64,000 nucleotides of DNA from Lepidurus packardi (Eukaryota; Arthropoda; Branchiopoda; Notostraca; Triopsidae), in assembly GCA_023053545.1 (NCBI GenBank), contig JAKZAN010000069.1, forward strand, positions 62,001-126,000. The letters run 5' to 3'. The translations under genes were made by a program, and so were the position numbers. Under the pieces are notes generated by a model. That model saw nothing but the letters and a program-made list of their open reading frames with translations. It was not told the origin of the DNA and ran no database searches. Numbering within the stretch: the stretch's first letter is position 1; the number at the start of each line of letters is the position of its first letter. Below are positions 54,439 to 64,000 of the stretch, in pieces.

Positions 54439-55259
54439 AACATTCGAGTTATTATTTTCGTCGAAGCATTTAACGTCGAAGTCGGCTATTACTAGGTGTT
54501 GTAGTAAGAATGAATCAGGGTTTTTGAGGTTTTGGTGGTCTCTGACTTATGTGTTTTTTTCATTTAAATGACCTCTTAGGCCTCGGCTATTGACAGCTAC
54601 TTTTATTGAAATTGCATTGTTATTACGTCATATAGTGTTTATGGCTTGGAACATTTCCATATAAGGAAGGCCGTTCCTTTGCTCAAGGGTACTTTTCGGT
54701 TTTAATTTTGACATTTTCGACATTGTGTAAAGTTCAGGGCTTGGATCGGGAAAGGTGACGGAATATATAATGGCGTCCGGGAGTTTTCTTTTTTTTTGGT
54801 TGTTGATTAAACCCAAAAAGGCTGTGGTATGTGGGATTTGACAGAATTGTTAAGTGCTACAGTGTAAACGGTTTCTCCACAAAATTCTTAGGGGATGGAT
54901 TGGTCTTGTAAGGGGTTCTCAATTGTTTCCCATCGACTTTTCCTCTTTTTGTTACTGATTCCTTGATCCATTTCAGGGCTTCTGCTTGGCGTGTAGGTGT
55001 ATACCTGTCCAGGCGTTCGACAGTAGGCACCTTGCTCTCCGAGCAGGTGTGCGACTTGTGTCTCGGCTGCTTCGGTGCAAAGTATCTTAATACCGTACTT
55101 TCCAGGAGCAGCTCGATAGTATCTTATCCTAATCCGGCGTTAGGGGTCTCCGGTCAGTGTTAGTGATGGGAATAGAGCACGCCCACCAAATGGGAAGTCC
55201 CTCCTTTTGTGCAGGAACTCCCTAAACCCCCAACACTATACAAAATTTCAATACCCTTG
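54439..55259. other. Unassigned stretch, possible minus-strand coding fragment
   Basis: The minus-strand frame 54816-54628 (MGLINNQKKRKLPDAI...) and scraps near 54900 (NPSPKNFVEKPF) look like coding remnants in different frames, perhaps of a non-LTR ORF1. I cannot name it. Confidence 0.3.
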
Positions 55260-55607
55260 GGGTGCGCTCCAATTGCGAACTCGACTAGGGAGTTGAGTTT
55301 TCCGGACTCGGGCTGAGTAAACCCGCGTCCCAATATGCACATTTACTATTCAATCGGGTTATGGTTGGAATCGATATAACTTGTAATTAGAGACAATGAA
55401 TCGCTGTATTGCACTCAATGAATCCAAAATTTCAACGGGATTCGAACTTGGACGATGCCCCAATACTTTGTTCATATCTTCGAAGAATGGATTAGCGTCC
55501 ATATTGAGGTCACCAGCACCACTTTGTGAAATTTTCTTTAACGTTTCCCGATAATCCCTTTTGAGGTTCTTGAGTTTCTCCTTAATTTTATCCGACGAAC
55601 GGACGTA
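55260..55607 (-). pseudogene. Harbinger-A-type terminus with a Myb/SANT-like gene fragment
   Basis: 55260-55420 is the terminus GGGTGCGCTCCAATTGCG... to GCACTCAA, the same as 6796-6867 plus 21857-21945 but without an insertion. From 55607 to 55420 on the minus strand the frame reads SSDKIKEKLKNLKRDYRETL, then FFEDMNKVLGHRP. This is the pattern of the Myb/SANT-like (trihelix) accessory protein encoded by PIF/Harbinger transposons. It is cut upstream by the Tc1 insertion. Frame continuity beyond is not visible. Confidence 0.6.
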
Positions 55608-55796
55608 CAGTCATGAGCAAAAAAAACTGCTCAGCCAAAGCGCAGAGGTCTAATTAGGCCTCTTGAGACTGATTTACCTTCATTAGTGGGTGAAAGAGCT
55701 TGAACCAATCGGTTACAAGGGGCGCCCGAGAAATTCAAAGGTTTTGTTGATATACAAAAATATGTATGACTATATTCCTTCGTTTCATGTGATCTG

Positions 55797-56955
55797 TTAA
55801 TACTTTGTTATACCACCATTATTTTTAATACACGCATGTAGTCTCCGTGGCATAGAGTCAACCAGCTTTAGCCAGAAATCTGAATTATCAGCTAATTGTT
55901 CCCATACTCGGCTTGCCTCTTCGAAGAGCGTATCTTCGTTTCTTATGTCGGATTGGCTAAAAAGGCACGTTATTGGAGTTTAAAATAAAGGAAATTAAAA
56001 TTACTTAATTTCTCGTTTAAGCATGGCCCAGATATGCTCAATAGGGTTCAAGTCTGGCGACCTCGGTGGGTGGGGTAAAAGTGGCACCCCTTCTTTCTCA
56101 AGATAGGTCATAACCGTGTTCACCTTATGAATCGGCGAATTGTCTTGCTGAAATACAAGTGCATTACCTAAAAGCGTGCGCATGACAGGAATTTCGCTTG
56201 CCAGAATTTCGCGATATTCGACTCCGTGAAACTTCTTCGGTAGTCTTATTAGCGGGCTTAACCCGGTTACCGCCGAAAACCATGCGAATACTGGAACTGA
56301 ATACCGCCCGCTCCTGCCGTTTTCCCGAACCATTTGCTCTGAAAATCGCTGATTTTTCTAACGAACAGAAAGCTTATTTTTAAAAACTACTACTCAAAAT
56401 CTAACCTTACTTCTCTGTAAACACGAACTGGACCATTTGGTTCAGAGGAAATCGTGCTTTCGTCAGAAAAAACGACAGACATCCAGTAGTTCTCGTCGAC
56501 GTTAACGAAATTCTCACAAAACCGCATCCTTGCTTCCTTATGTCTCTCAGACAGTAAGAACTTACGAGCTGGCCTTCTCGAGTTAAACCCAGCCTCACTT
56601 AACACACGGTATCCCGTAAACCTGGAGGCACTAACGCCAACCATATCGATAACTTTATTCATACTTGAGTGCCGGGTTCGAGACACTTGCTGCAATCAAG
56701 TTTATTTTTTCGTCATCACTTAAATTGTGTGAACGACCTGATCCTGCCTAATTATAACAAAATAAGATAGAAGGTAATTTCCCAAAATATTTTTACCTTT
56801 CGGTTCACGTTGCCTTCATTCCAAAATCTGTTGAGCCACTTGTTAACAGTGTTTTTACTCACATTGAGTCTTCTTGCTATCTCCCATGAAGATTCTCCCG
56901 AAATTCCCAGCCCAATAATTAGACCTTTCTGTTCTTTACTAAGATGCGGTGCCAT
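55797..56955 (-). CDS. Tc1/mariner DD34E transposase with three short introns
   Basis: ATG 56955 (MAPHLSKEQKG). Exons are 56955-56797, 56747-56411, 56357-56005 and 55956-55797, separated by GT-AG introns of 49, 53 and 48 bp. The exon total of 1009 bases is one base over a multiple of three. The frame change falls near 56670 in exon 2, so there is one 1-bp insertion. Corrected for that, the length is 335 residues, usual for Tc1. Paired helix-turn-helix region (SWEIARRLNVSKNTVNKWL), catalytic FSDEST (Asp), FQQDNSPIH (Asp) and LNPIEHIW (Glu) with 34 residues between the last two. The C-terminus ends at TAA 55797. Introns are rare in this family. The gene should give a working enzyme apart from the 1-bp lesion. 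Confidence 0.9.
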
Positions 56956-57295
56956 TTTCAAACTAAAACTGATTCGAAACTGCCACGTTACTCCTATACA
57001 CTCAACGACTCAGCTTATTCGAATGATCCCTATCGCTCCGCACTCGCGAACAAACCGTTGGAAACTAATTGAATCCGCAACGGAGATTATAACATATCCG
57101 CTTTCTCGCTTAATTTTAGAATTTTAACCAACGAAGGGATTTAGTCATACATATTTTTATATATCAACAAAACCTTTGAATTTCCCGGGCGCACCTTATA
57201 GCGTTTTCAACTGGGAGCACTGGTGCAACATTTCCTAGCACTGAGTGCCAGAAACGTATTCAACTGCTAAGTGCTGTACGGTGCGGTAGCACTGA

Positions 57296-57381
57296 ACGTG
57301 TTCAACTGGGGCAGGGCGCACTGAGTCAGTTGACAACAACGTGTTCAACTGGGGCAGGGCGCACTGAGTCAGTTGACAACA
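57296..57381 (+). repeat. Subterminal 43-bp direct repeat of Harbinger-B
   Basis: Two head-to-tail copies of ACGTGTTCAACTGGGGCAGG... about 43 bp apart. Each contains GTTCAACTGGG, a variant of the terminal TTTTCAACTGGGA. Repeated terminal motifs near the ends are likely binding sites for transposase or the Myb-like protein. Confidence 0.8.
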
Positions 57382-57521
57382 AGGCAACTTTTGCTGCACT
57401 GACTATTTTGTCAGTGCTGGGTTTACGTGCTGCAACTTTTGGCGCCAAATATGAGTCTCACTGTTAAACAAAAACAATATCGCCTTTAAGAGGAAATTTC
57501 ATCATCTAGTTCAAGTGAAGT

Positions 57522-58799
57522 GATACTGACGAACTTGTTGCGGTGCTACTTTTGGATTCAAAAATTCCGAGGCCGAAAATACAAAATTACGAATTCATTA
57601 TAGGGTTGTACTCAGAAGAAGAGGTAAATTATAGTTATGATATGTTTACGTTATCCGTTTAAGAGTACTGCTTTTTAGTTTAGGAAAAATTTCCGAATGT
57701 CGCGGCGGGTGTGTAACCGGCTTATTTACTTATTTGCCAATTCTTCGCATTACCCGAATTGTCGCGAAAAAGGGGGAAGCCCACCAAACTCAGCAGACAA
57801 CCATATTTTGTCTTTCTTATGGTAATGTCCTAAAATGTTTCTATGTAGATTTTAAGGGATGATTTTATAGGTTTGCAGGTAATAAATCGTGTCTGCGAGA
57901 TACCGCTGGGCGGTTTGGTATTGGAGAGTCATCCTTGTTTAACCAAGTAGAAAGAGTAATGAATTTCCTGGTTGAAATCGCTCCGGAATATATGTTTCCC
58001 TCGCACTTCGGAAGCTAAACAAAAAGTAGCGGACGAATTTCAAAGGGTAAATACTTATATATTACAGCATAAGAGGCTATGCAGAAAATGTTTCTAGATT
58101 TCTGGGTTCCCCGGTGTGCTTGGGTGTATTGATGGAAGCTATATATCCATTAGAAAACCTGTCCATAAAATACGGTCAACATATATAAATCGTCATGACC
58201 AGCTGTCCGTAACTTTACAAGGCATCTGCGATGCAAACAAATCATTTATTGACGTATTCACGGGAACCTCCAGTAAAATTCATCACGCCAGGGTCTACAA
58301 GTTGTCGTTTATTTCGAACGACTTGCCGGTAATCTGCAACGGCGGGGATTACCATCTTCTGGGTAAACGTTTAAAGCTGTAACTAAAATATTAACAGTTT
58401 TGTTCAGGAGATTCAGCATACCCTTTATCCGAATGGCTGTTAACTCCTTATAAAAATTTTGGAAACTTGACCCCTCAGCAGCAAGGCTTCAATCGCAAGC
58501 TATGTTCAACAAGGGTCGTAATTGAAAATGCCTTTGGAATCTTAAAGCAGAGATTCCGACAACTAATGCACCTCGAATTCCATTCTGTTGATAAAATTAC
58601 CAAGTTCATAATTTCTTGTTGTGTACTGCACAATTTGTGCATACGATTCAATGACTTGACGGATGATTTTGATGCGGACATCGTAGACAGCAACTCTATT
58701 GACGAAAACCACCCACCCGATGGCAGCCATCAGGAAGCACCATCACGGCAGTTTGGAGAAGCAAAGCGGCAGCGCATTGCCTTACAAATGGCTGGTTAA
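57522..58799 (+). CDS. Harbinger-B transposase, five-exon DDE nuclease
   Basis: Exons as read: about 57522-57623, 57679-57821, 57879-58046, 58098-58362 and 58408-58799, with introns of 55, 57, 51 and 45 bp and GT-AG ends. Exon 2 holds FRKNFRMSRR and exon 3 holds GRFGIGESSLFNQVERVM, the helix-turn-helix-like part. Exon 4 has GCIDGSYISI (first Asp) and exon 5 has GDSAYPLSEW (second Asp) and RVVIENAFGILKQRF (Glu). One base seems off near 57998 in exon 3, and the N-terminus is unclear because frames change near 57520. The catalytic triad is complete. It is clearly different from the element-A transposase at 22346. Confidence 0.87.
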
Positions 58800-59331
58800 T
58801 ATTTTCTTTGAATTATAAGGTGTACAAATTTTCGTTCTAACGCAATTTTCTGCAAAACTTGTATTTTAAAATTAAACGTTGCTATACTCAAAGAACATGG
58901 GAAAATTCAAGTGATGCCATATAACTGAATACAATTATCTCTTGGACAAAATTCTTACAACACTTTAGTTTTTGTGCATTGAGCAAACAGTGAATATTCG
59001 GACAATCATTACTTTGGTTTTCAGAACATTTGCGAACTTCACAGACTCCACAAGGCAGCAGTTTTAAATCACCTTTGTAAATCACTTATCTAAAATCACC
59101 AGTACAATAAATCACGAAAGAAAAACGACGTATGCAAAAAACTCTATTATAAGAATACCCATATAAAATCACAAAATTGAGAACAAATGATTTTCCAATT
59201 GCTACAAAAAACGAGTCTTAGAGACGAGCTTTGAACGGGCAATGAACGAGTGTTAAACGAGCCTTTTACTGTTATTTTCGTATTCTTCAATCACAAACAA
59301 TCAGAGCAAATAGGGACTAGCAAACAAGTAT
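58800..59331. other. Harbinger-B intergenic stretch
   Basis: About 530 bp between the convergent transposase and Myb-like genes. No coding frame of note; AT-rich. It should hold the 3' untranslated regions of both genes. Confidence 0.4.
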
Positions 59332-60174
59332 TTATTTTTCAAAGAGGGATTTAATTAATGCTAAACGCTCCTTGTGGCGCTCCTGCTTCAATTCTTCTTT
59401 TATCTTCGAAGAAACTTGTTTCTCCTGAAGCACCTGAAGTATTAAACTCTGTGTGGTAGAGTACTTTCCTTTCTTTGAGACAGGTTCTTCCTCCGGCGAA
59501 CTCAACCATGCGTTGGGCGACACAACACGCGGTTCCTTTTCCAAGGTATTGGCGTCTTTTTTATATTGAACAATACCAACACCTCGTCTTACCTCCGGTT
59601 CAATGGAATCATCAAGGGCAGCCAACTTACTCAATTCTTCTTCGTATGCAATCGAGGTCCTGGTATTGCCGGTCATCTTGTTGGCATCAACAGCACCCTT
59701 CTTACGTTTCATGAGTGTTTTGTACCGGTTTTCACACTGCACGCCGCTTTTTAAAGATGAAATCTCGACAAGATCTTGCGAAATTCTCTCCCACATGGAC
59801 TTCTTGTTCCGAAACTTCCTTAGGGGCCCAATCTGGTCCATGTATTCATGGTATTTATTGAGAAGAAATCGTGTCTCTCCTTCCAACCACTCATTCTTCA
59901 TATTAGCAGTAGGGACAGTCAGAGATATATCATCAGCTTCATCAGCTTCACTTTCAAGTATTCCAAGTTCACCCAAGCGCTGTCTTGATAGCGCTTGAAT
60001 TTGATATTGTCCTAAAGATGTATCAGATAAGAATTATATTTATATATACATATTACAAGAAAATTGTGTACCATTAACTACAACTGCACATAGGAAATCA
60101 TTTCCATTCATAGCCAACTCGCCGCTTTCGTTACGGACAAAATCATTAAAAGTAAAACACATTGCGTCAGCCAT
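59332..60174 (-). CDS. Myb/SANT-like DNA-binding protein of Harbinger-B
   Basis: ATG 60174 (MADAMCFTFNDFV). An intron of about 60 bp (GTACAC near 60072 to TTTAG near 60013) joins to the long exon ending at 59332. The trihelix-type domain reads NEWLEGETRFLLNKYHEYM, FRNKKSMWERISQDL and QCENRYKTLMKRKK. The C-terminal half is helical and charged (LKQERHKERLALIKSLFEK). In PIF/Harbinger systems the Myb-like partner helps nuclear import of the transposase and DNA binding. The frame is intact. It starts about 150 bp from the right terminus. Confidence 0.88.
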
Positions 60175-60440
60175 GTTTACAAGCGAGAATGAAAACAGTG
60201 GTACCCGTTCCACTAACCCAGTTTTAACTGGGTTTTGTTTTTGTTGTTTTGTGACGTCACAGGGCAAAAAACTAAGTTCCTGGTGCAACACTCAAACGCC
60301 ACTCAGTGTTCCCAGTTGAAAACGCTATTATAACCGATTGGTTCAAGCTCTTTCACCCACTAATGAAGGTAAATAAGCCTCAAGAGGCCTAATTAGACCT
60401 CTGCGCTTTGGCTGAGCAGTTTTTTTTGCTCATGACTGTA

Positions 60441-60964
60441 CACATGTACACATTTACGATTTTCAGTTACTAGAATCCCCGCTTAATCCAAGTAATATTC
60501 ACTTGAAAAACGTGATCACAATAAGCGACATCTACTCTGATGAAAATGGTATAAAAAACACCTGCACTAAAATGGATAAACTATATTTTACTCTTATTTT
60601 TAAGCTTACGAATGTTGTTGACAAAGGAGACTTGGCTTCATTAAACCATGCAGGAAACAAATCTTTAACGTCCAGAAAAATGGCACCCTATTTAGAAAAA
60701 TTATGAGTTGTGCTCTTACCATTAAAAAATATAAATTAAAAAACTCACGTTGATAAAATCAAATTCTTGGTCACTTGATCAATCGGTGCAAGCATCCAGA
60801 ATTCCGAAATGGGAAGGAGACTTGTATTGCATTTCCTGAATTTAAATTAGTATTTTTTTTTACTCGATATTGAGCTTATTTTTAACTGACGTGTGTCGTT
60901 TAATGAAGCCGGCCACCTTGTGGCCACCGGCCACCACCAACTCTTCGCGTTGTCTTTCCAGCCA
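60441..60964. other. Stretch after the Tc1 element, no recognised gene
   Basis: By position this is the continuation of the Harbinger-A-like fragment broken by Tc1. The longest plus-strand frame (60503-60706) has no motif. Likely decayed. Confidence 0.3.
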
Positions 60965-62578
60965 TTACGCTGGGGATAACTCTGCGCCCACCGGGCAATA
61001 GCGTGGACCGTGAAACTGTGACTGTCCTCCGGTACTAACGGACTGCCCACATTTGCTATAATTGTAAGTCCGAGGAATGTTGCCAGCAGAAGCATCGTCC
61101 GGTTCGGCAGCCGCCTTTTTTCGGTGCCTCCAAGCCGTCGTCCTTAACATCGGTGGCGGGGTGGCGAACACCGAAGGTGGTGGAGGCGGCGCAGATACTG
61201 GCCTGGAGGGGCCTTCACCGGGGTCTTCCACTGCGGGTGCAGCTTCTGTCCCCAATGGAGGCAACGTCACCCGGCGACGTTTAACTTTTGCCTGACAGAC
61301 CGTGTTTAGTACTTCCTCAAAAACAAGCGGCTCGTGAGCTGGTCGAGGTGCTGTTTGAGGAAGCTGGAAGCGAAGCGAGGGCAAAAGCGGCATCGCACTC
61401 GTTAATGCGGGTTGAGGCAGGTTAATACCCTGCAGTAGCATACTGATGTTGCTAAAGCGGGTCTTATCCTTGTACCTAAGAGTTTAAAAGAAATGTGTTA
61501 TTATTAACCTCGACATGTGCCGGGCGCTAATAAAGCTCAAAACTTACCACAGGCTCAAGGTAGTCTCGTTAATGGGATACAAAACCAGGCCGGTACCTTC
61601 TAAGAGGGTGCCACTTAGAAGGACACGACTCCGTATCTCGTTGTACTTGCCCAGAATGAGCTTCCAGCGAGACAAGTAAGGAGGACCTCGGACTGGTGAC
61701 GTGTATGTGTTGCAAAGGCCAATGCAAATTGCCTCCACTACACGACTCTTGGAAGGAGAGAGGGCAGGCAAACCATCGCTTATAAAGCACCTACAAATCG
61801 GAAGCAAGCGTTTTAGATTCCAAAGAATGCTTAAAGAACCAGACGACATAACAACGCTTACCTCTGCATGGCCTCCACTCCAACGTATCCAGTCCTATAC
61901 TGGGACCGAGCAAAACGGCTCCGAGGGTCGTGGCGCAGGATGCGCCCGTACTTCAGAGGCCGTTTGTCGTACTCCTCCAACGCCTCGTAGAGGCGAATGA
62001 CTTCGTCAGCCTGGCTTTTGCTGATAGCAAGGCCTTCTGTCTTGATCAACGCCGCTACCAACTGATCAACATTGTCCCAGCTACCGATAAATCGGTAATC
62101 CAAGGCTTCTTCAGTTGGTTCTGGCATTGCCTCGACAGTCAGCTCGCTGTCCCTGTCGTCTTCCGGTTCTTCGGTTTCCACCGGATTCCCCGGAATGGTG
62201 TCGTCCAGCTCTTCCGGCTCCTGTAGCACGGTGAGGGAATCGGGTTCCAAAAAGACATCCATGTCCTGAACACCCTCGTCAATCCCTTCATCGACTGCAG
62301 TATCATCCGTGGGAAGGGTCCAGCCAGTTTGCTGGTAGAGGAATTCCACTCCCAGCAGCTCCCCTGTATACTGGCCTGGAGCGCGATACTCTGGCAACAA
62401 TGGATGCTCAGTACTTGCTCATACAGCGTGTTGACTCGCTGCATCGACTTGGCGTCGAAGCAACGCAGTGGCGAGGGTCGAGAGTTGGCAACGGCTGCAG
62501 AAGCTCTGGCAGCGTTCCAGCGTGTGACGCCATCCAAAAGGTACGCCTGGAAGTTGTACGCGTTCGCGCTGGTTCCTA
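60965..62578 (-). CDS. Spliced gene of an unnamed repetitive family, 5'-truncated
   Basis: An exon begins at acceptor CGTATCGTAG (about 62579) with VTRWNAARASAAV and MQRVNTLYEQV. One frameshift near 62400 then leads into LLPEYRAPGQYTGELLGVEFLYQQTG (to about 61862). A GTAAGC intron follows to about 61794, then CFISDG...SRWKLILGKYNEIRSRVLL to 61547, an intron to about 61477, and WYKDKTRFSNISMLLQGINLPQP with a Pro-rich middle. It ends in a zinc-ribbon-like CGQ...GPRYCP at 60965. I recall similar repetitive, probably transposon-linked proteins in fish and invertebrates, but I cannot give the family a name or function. The 5' exons are missing near 62640. Confidence 0.5.
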
Positions 62579-62639
62579 CGATACGAAATAAAGGAACTTA
62601 TCAAACATTATCCAACAAAAGTCATACAATGTAATGCCT

Positions 62640-62760
62640 TAAGCCTGGTGCACACTGGAGTGTCAGGCGTGCCGTGTATGTTGGCACAGCTGACACGTCT
62701 CGACACACGTCGACTTACACTGGAATGTTGGCACAAGCCAGGAGGTGTGTCTTTCTTGTT
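62640..62760. repeat. Candidate terminal or MITE-like sequence
   Basis: TAAGCCTGGTGCACACTGGAGTGTC... with imperfect repeats (TGTTGGCACA twice, ACACTGGA twice) sits exactly where the 60965-62578 gene loses its upstream exons. It may be the end of another element. No partner was found. Confidence 0.35.
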
Positions 62761-63061
62761 GTGTTGTTGAAAATTATTGTTGTTATTTCTATTATTGTCA
62801 TTATTGTTTCTTGTTGAAAATAAACACTGGTCAGCCCAAATATCGTGAGCTGGCTGGGAAACGTTACGATATCACTCTAATGATTTTAATAACAAACACG
62901 ACTATATTTCGTCAATCGTGTGTACAGAAACAAAGAAATTTTTGGGGGTTACGATGGTCGACTAACCGTTGTCGAGAACGGAACGAGAGTAACTTGCCTT
63001 AACGAGAACATGTAATAGTAACAATGAATTTTTGCAATATTGAAATCTACCTTCCGTATCT
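62761..63061. other. Probable 3' LTR region of BEL-3
   Basis: Just downstream (minus strand) of the BEL-3 stop. On the minus strand TGTTCCGTACTAGATACGG (from 63072) resembles the LTR start TGTTCCGGACAAGTACAG of BEL-1. The other LTR edge cannot be placed without its partner. The coding sequence ends just inside this LTR. Confidence 0.45.
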
Positions 63062-64000
63062 AGTACGGAACATCGCCAGCCCCGTTACTAGTCACAGTAA
63101 CAGCTTCAGATACCGCTTCCAGGAGGCAAAGTTTTGCGACAGGCCGAACGTACTCTCCGTGCCTAGTTTTCACCAAAGCTGTCCGCGTAATGCTGTCCTT
63201 GCCCGGGAAGGTCTCCAAGACTCGTCCAATCGGCCACTGACCTCGGGGAGAATTCTGGTCCACAACAAGAACGATATCATCCTTCTGCAGATTTCGCCTT
63301 TCGGACAGCCATTTTCGCCATTCGATGAGATAGGGGGCGTACTCGCGAATCCATCTCTTCCAGAAATGCTCTATTATCACTTGCGCTGCACGCCATTTCT
63401 TCGTAAGGTTAATTTCTTCAGGCAGGAGAATATCAGAAGGTAATCTAGGATTAGGTCGTCCCAGCAAAAAATGATTTGGCGTCAAAGATTCGGGCTCGTT
63501 CGGATCGACTGTGACATGCGTGAGTGGTCTTCCGTTCAGCAGACTTTCGATCCCAGTCATGGCGGTCAACAGGACTTCGTCCGTCAGCGTCCTTTTATTT
63601 AAAACGCTCCGAAGAGCTACCTTAGCAGATTTAACAAGGCTTTCCCAAACGCCACCAAAGTGTGGCGCTGCGGGAGGTGAAAAATGCCATTCAATGCTGT
63701 CCAAAGCCAATGAATGCACAAGCCTTTCTTCATTCAAATTTGCAATCAGATTACGCAGCTCGCGTTCTCCTGCAACAAAATTTGTACCATTATCCGAGTA
63801 GACTACCTTCGGTTTTCCGCGTCTGTCACAAAACCGACTAAAGGCTTGCAGGAACGAATCAGTATCGAGACTGTGAGCCACTTCGATATGAACTGCCCTG
63901 GTCACCAAACAGGTGAAGAGGCAGCCATATCTTTTTACCGTCCGTCTTAAGATCGTCACGTGGAAGGGGCCAAAGTAATCAATCCCCGTATGCGTGAAAG
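63060..64000 (-). CDS. BEL-3 Pol C-terminus (integrase), runs off the right edge
   Basis: Open on the minus strand from the window edge (HTGIDYFGPF, first catalytic Asp) to TAG at 63060. It shows CLFTCLVTRAVHIEV, YSDNGTNFVAGE (second Asp), HFSPPAAPHFGGVWESLVKSAK (catalytic Glu) and RPLTHVTVDPNEPESLTPNHF. The C-terminal domain has DDIVLVVDQNSPRGQWPIGRV. It is close to BEL-1 in sequence, so the same clade. It inserts DNA copies into the genome. The frame is uninterrupted within the window. Confidence 0.93.
   Translation of the reverse strand, partial: FTHTGIDYFGPFHVTILRRTVKRYGCLFTCLVTRAVHIEVAHSLDTDSFLQAFSRFCDRRGKPKVVYSDNGTNFVAGERELRNLIANLNEERLVHSLALDSIEWHFSPPAAPHFGGVWESLVKSAKVALRSVLNKRTLTDEVLLTAMTGIESLLNGRPLTHVTVDPNEPESLTPNHFLLGRPNPRLPSDILLPEEINLTKKWRAAQVIIEHFWKRWIREYAPYLIEWRKWLSERRNLQKDDIVLVVDQNSPRGQWPIGRVLETFPGKDSITRTALVKTRHGEYVRPVAKLCLLEAVSEAVTVTSNGAGDVPY

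Larger units (their letters stand above)
57199..60327 (+). mobile_element. Complete PIF/Harbinger transposon (Harbinger-B)
   Basis: Inverted termini TAGCGTTTTCAACTGGGA (57199) and TCCCAGTTGAAAACGCTA (60327) are flanked by TTA on both sides (57196-57198, 60328-60330), the 3-bp duplication typical of PIF/Harbinger. It has subterminal repeats, a plus-strand spliced transposase and a minus-strand Myb-like gene entering from the right end. Length 3129 bp. It sits in the right inverted repeat of the Tc1 element. Confidence 0.93.
55608..60438 (-). mobile_element. Tc1/mariner transposon carrying a nested Harbinger element
   Basis: Termini CAGTCATGAGCAAAAAAAAC (55608) and its inverted copy ending GCTCATGACTG (60438) are flanked by TA on both sides (55606-55607, 60439-60440). 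The inverted repeats are about 190 bp. The right one is split by Harbinger-B at 57199-60327. Without that insert the element is about 1.7 kb. It contains one spliced DD34E transposase gene. Confidence 0.92.

Overview
This is eukaryotic DNA, almost certainly from an invertebrate animal. It has poly(A)-tailed non-LTR retrotransposons, BEL/Pao and Ty3/gypsy LTR elements, and cut-and-paste DNA transposons. Several transposase genes carry very short GT-AG introns (about 45-70 bp), which suggests a small-intron host. BEL/Pao elements and scattered CCTAA/TTAGG runs would fit an arthropod, but I cannot name the organism. I see no rRNA, tRNA, CRISPR array or convincing single-copy host gene. Nearly all the coding capacity belongs to mobile elements nested in one another.

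Layout. 1-6293: the 3' end of a jockey-like non-LTR element, split by an intact gypsy element (1523-6212) with 111-bp LTRs and a 5-bp target duplication. 6796-22840: a PIF/Harbinger-type element (A) split by an ISL2EU-type THAP/YqaJ transposon (6868-10589). That transposon is itself split, inside its last 8 bases, by an 11.26-kb KDZ (Kyakuja-Dileera-Zisupton) type element (10590-21848) with an 8-bp target duplication. 23216-35100: a second non-LTR element containing a decayed gypsy element (23759-34654, minus), which in turn contains a BEL element (25560-32126) with indistinguishable LTRs.

35442-43611: a candidate hAT element containing a second ISL2EU element (38693-43258). 43612-46193: the 3' half of a second BEL pol with a scrambled patch. 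46946-52383: a full gypsy element with a long uninterrupted ORF. 52524-54438: two tandem-repeat blocks. 55260-60440: another Harbinger-A fragment split by a Tc1/mariner element (55608-60438) whose transposase gene has three introns of about 50 bp. That Tc1 element is split in its right inverted repeat by a complete Harbinger element (B, 57199-60327) with transposase and Myb-like genes. 60965-62578: an unrecognised spliced gene. 63062-64000: the 3' end of a third BEL pol running off the window.

The most notable unit is the KDZ-type element. Its minus-strand gene can be followed through many exons and shows a Cys/His zinc finger, a DGN motif, an SDVMCQ motif, HGHCLNC and a GEHCE motif, in the order I recall for KDZ transposases. 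It also carries a second spliced gene with a zinc ribbon, and the left arm holds a degenerate, oppositely oriented remnant of the transposase gene. A tandem copy of the insertion target lies just downstream without the insert, so the boundaries and the 8-bp duplication can be read directly.
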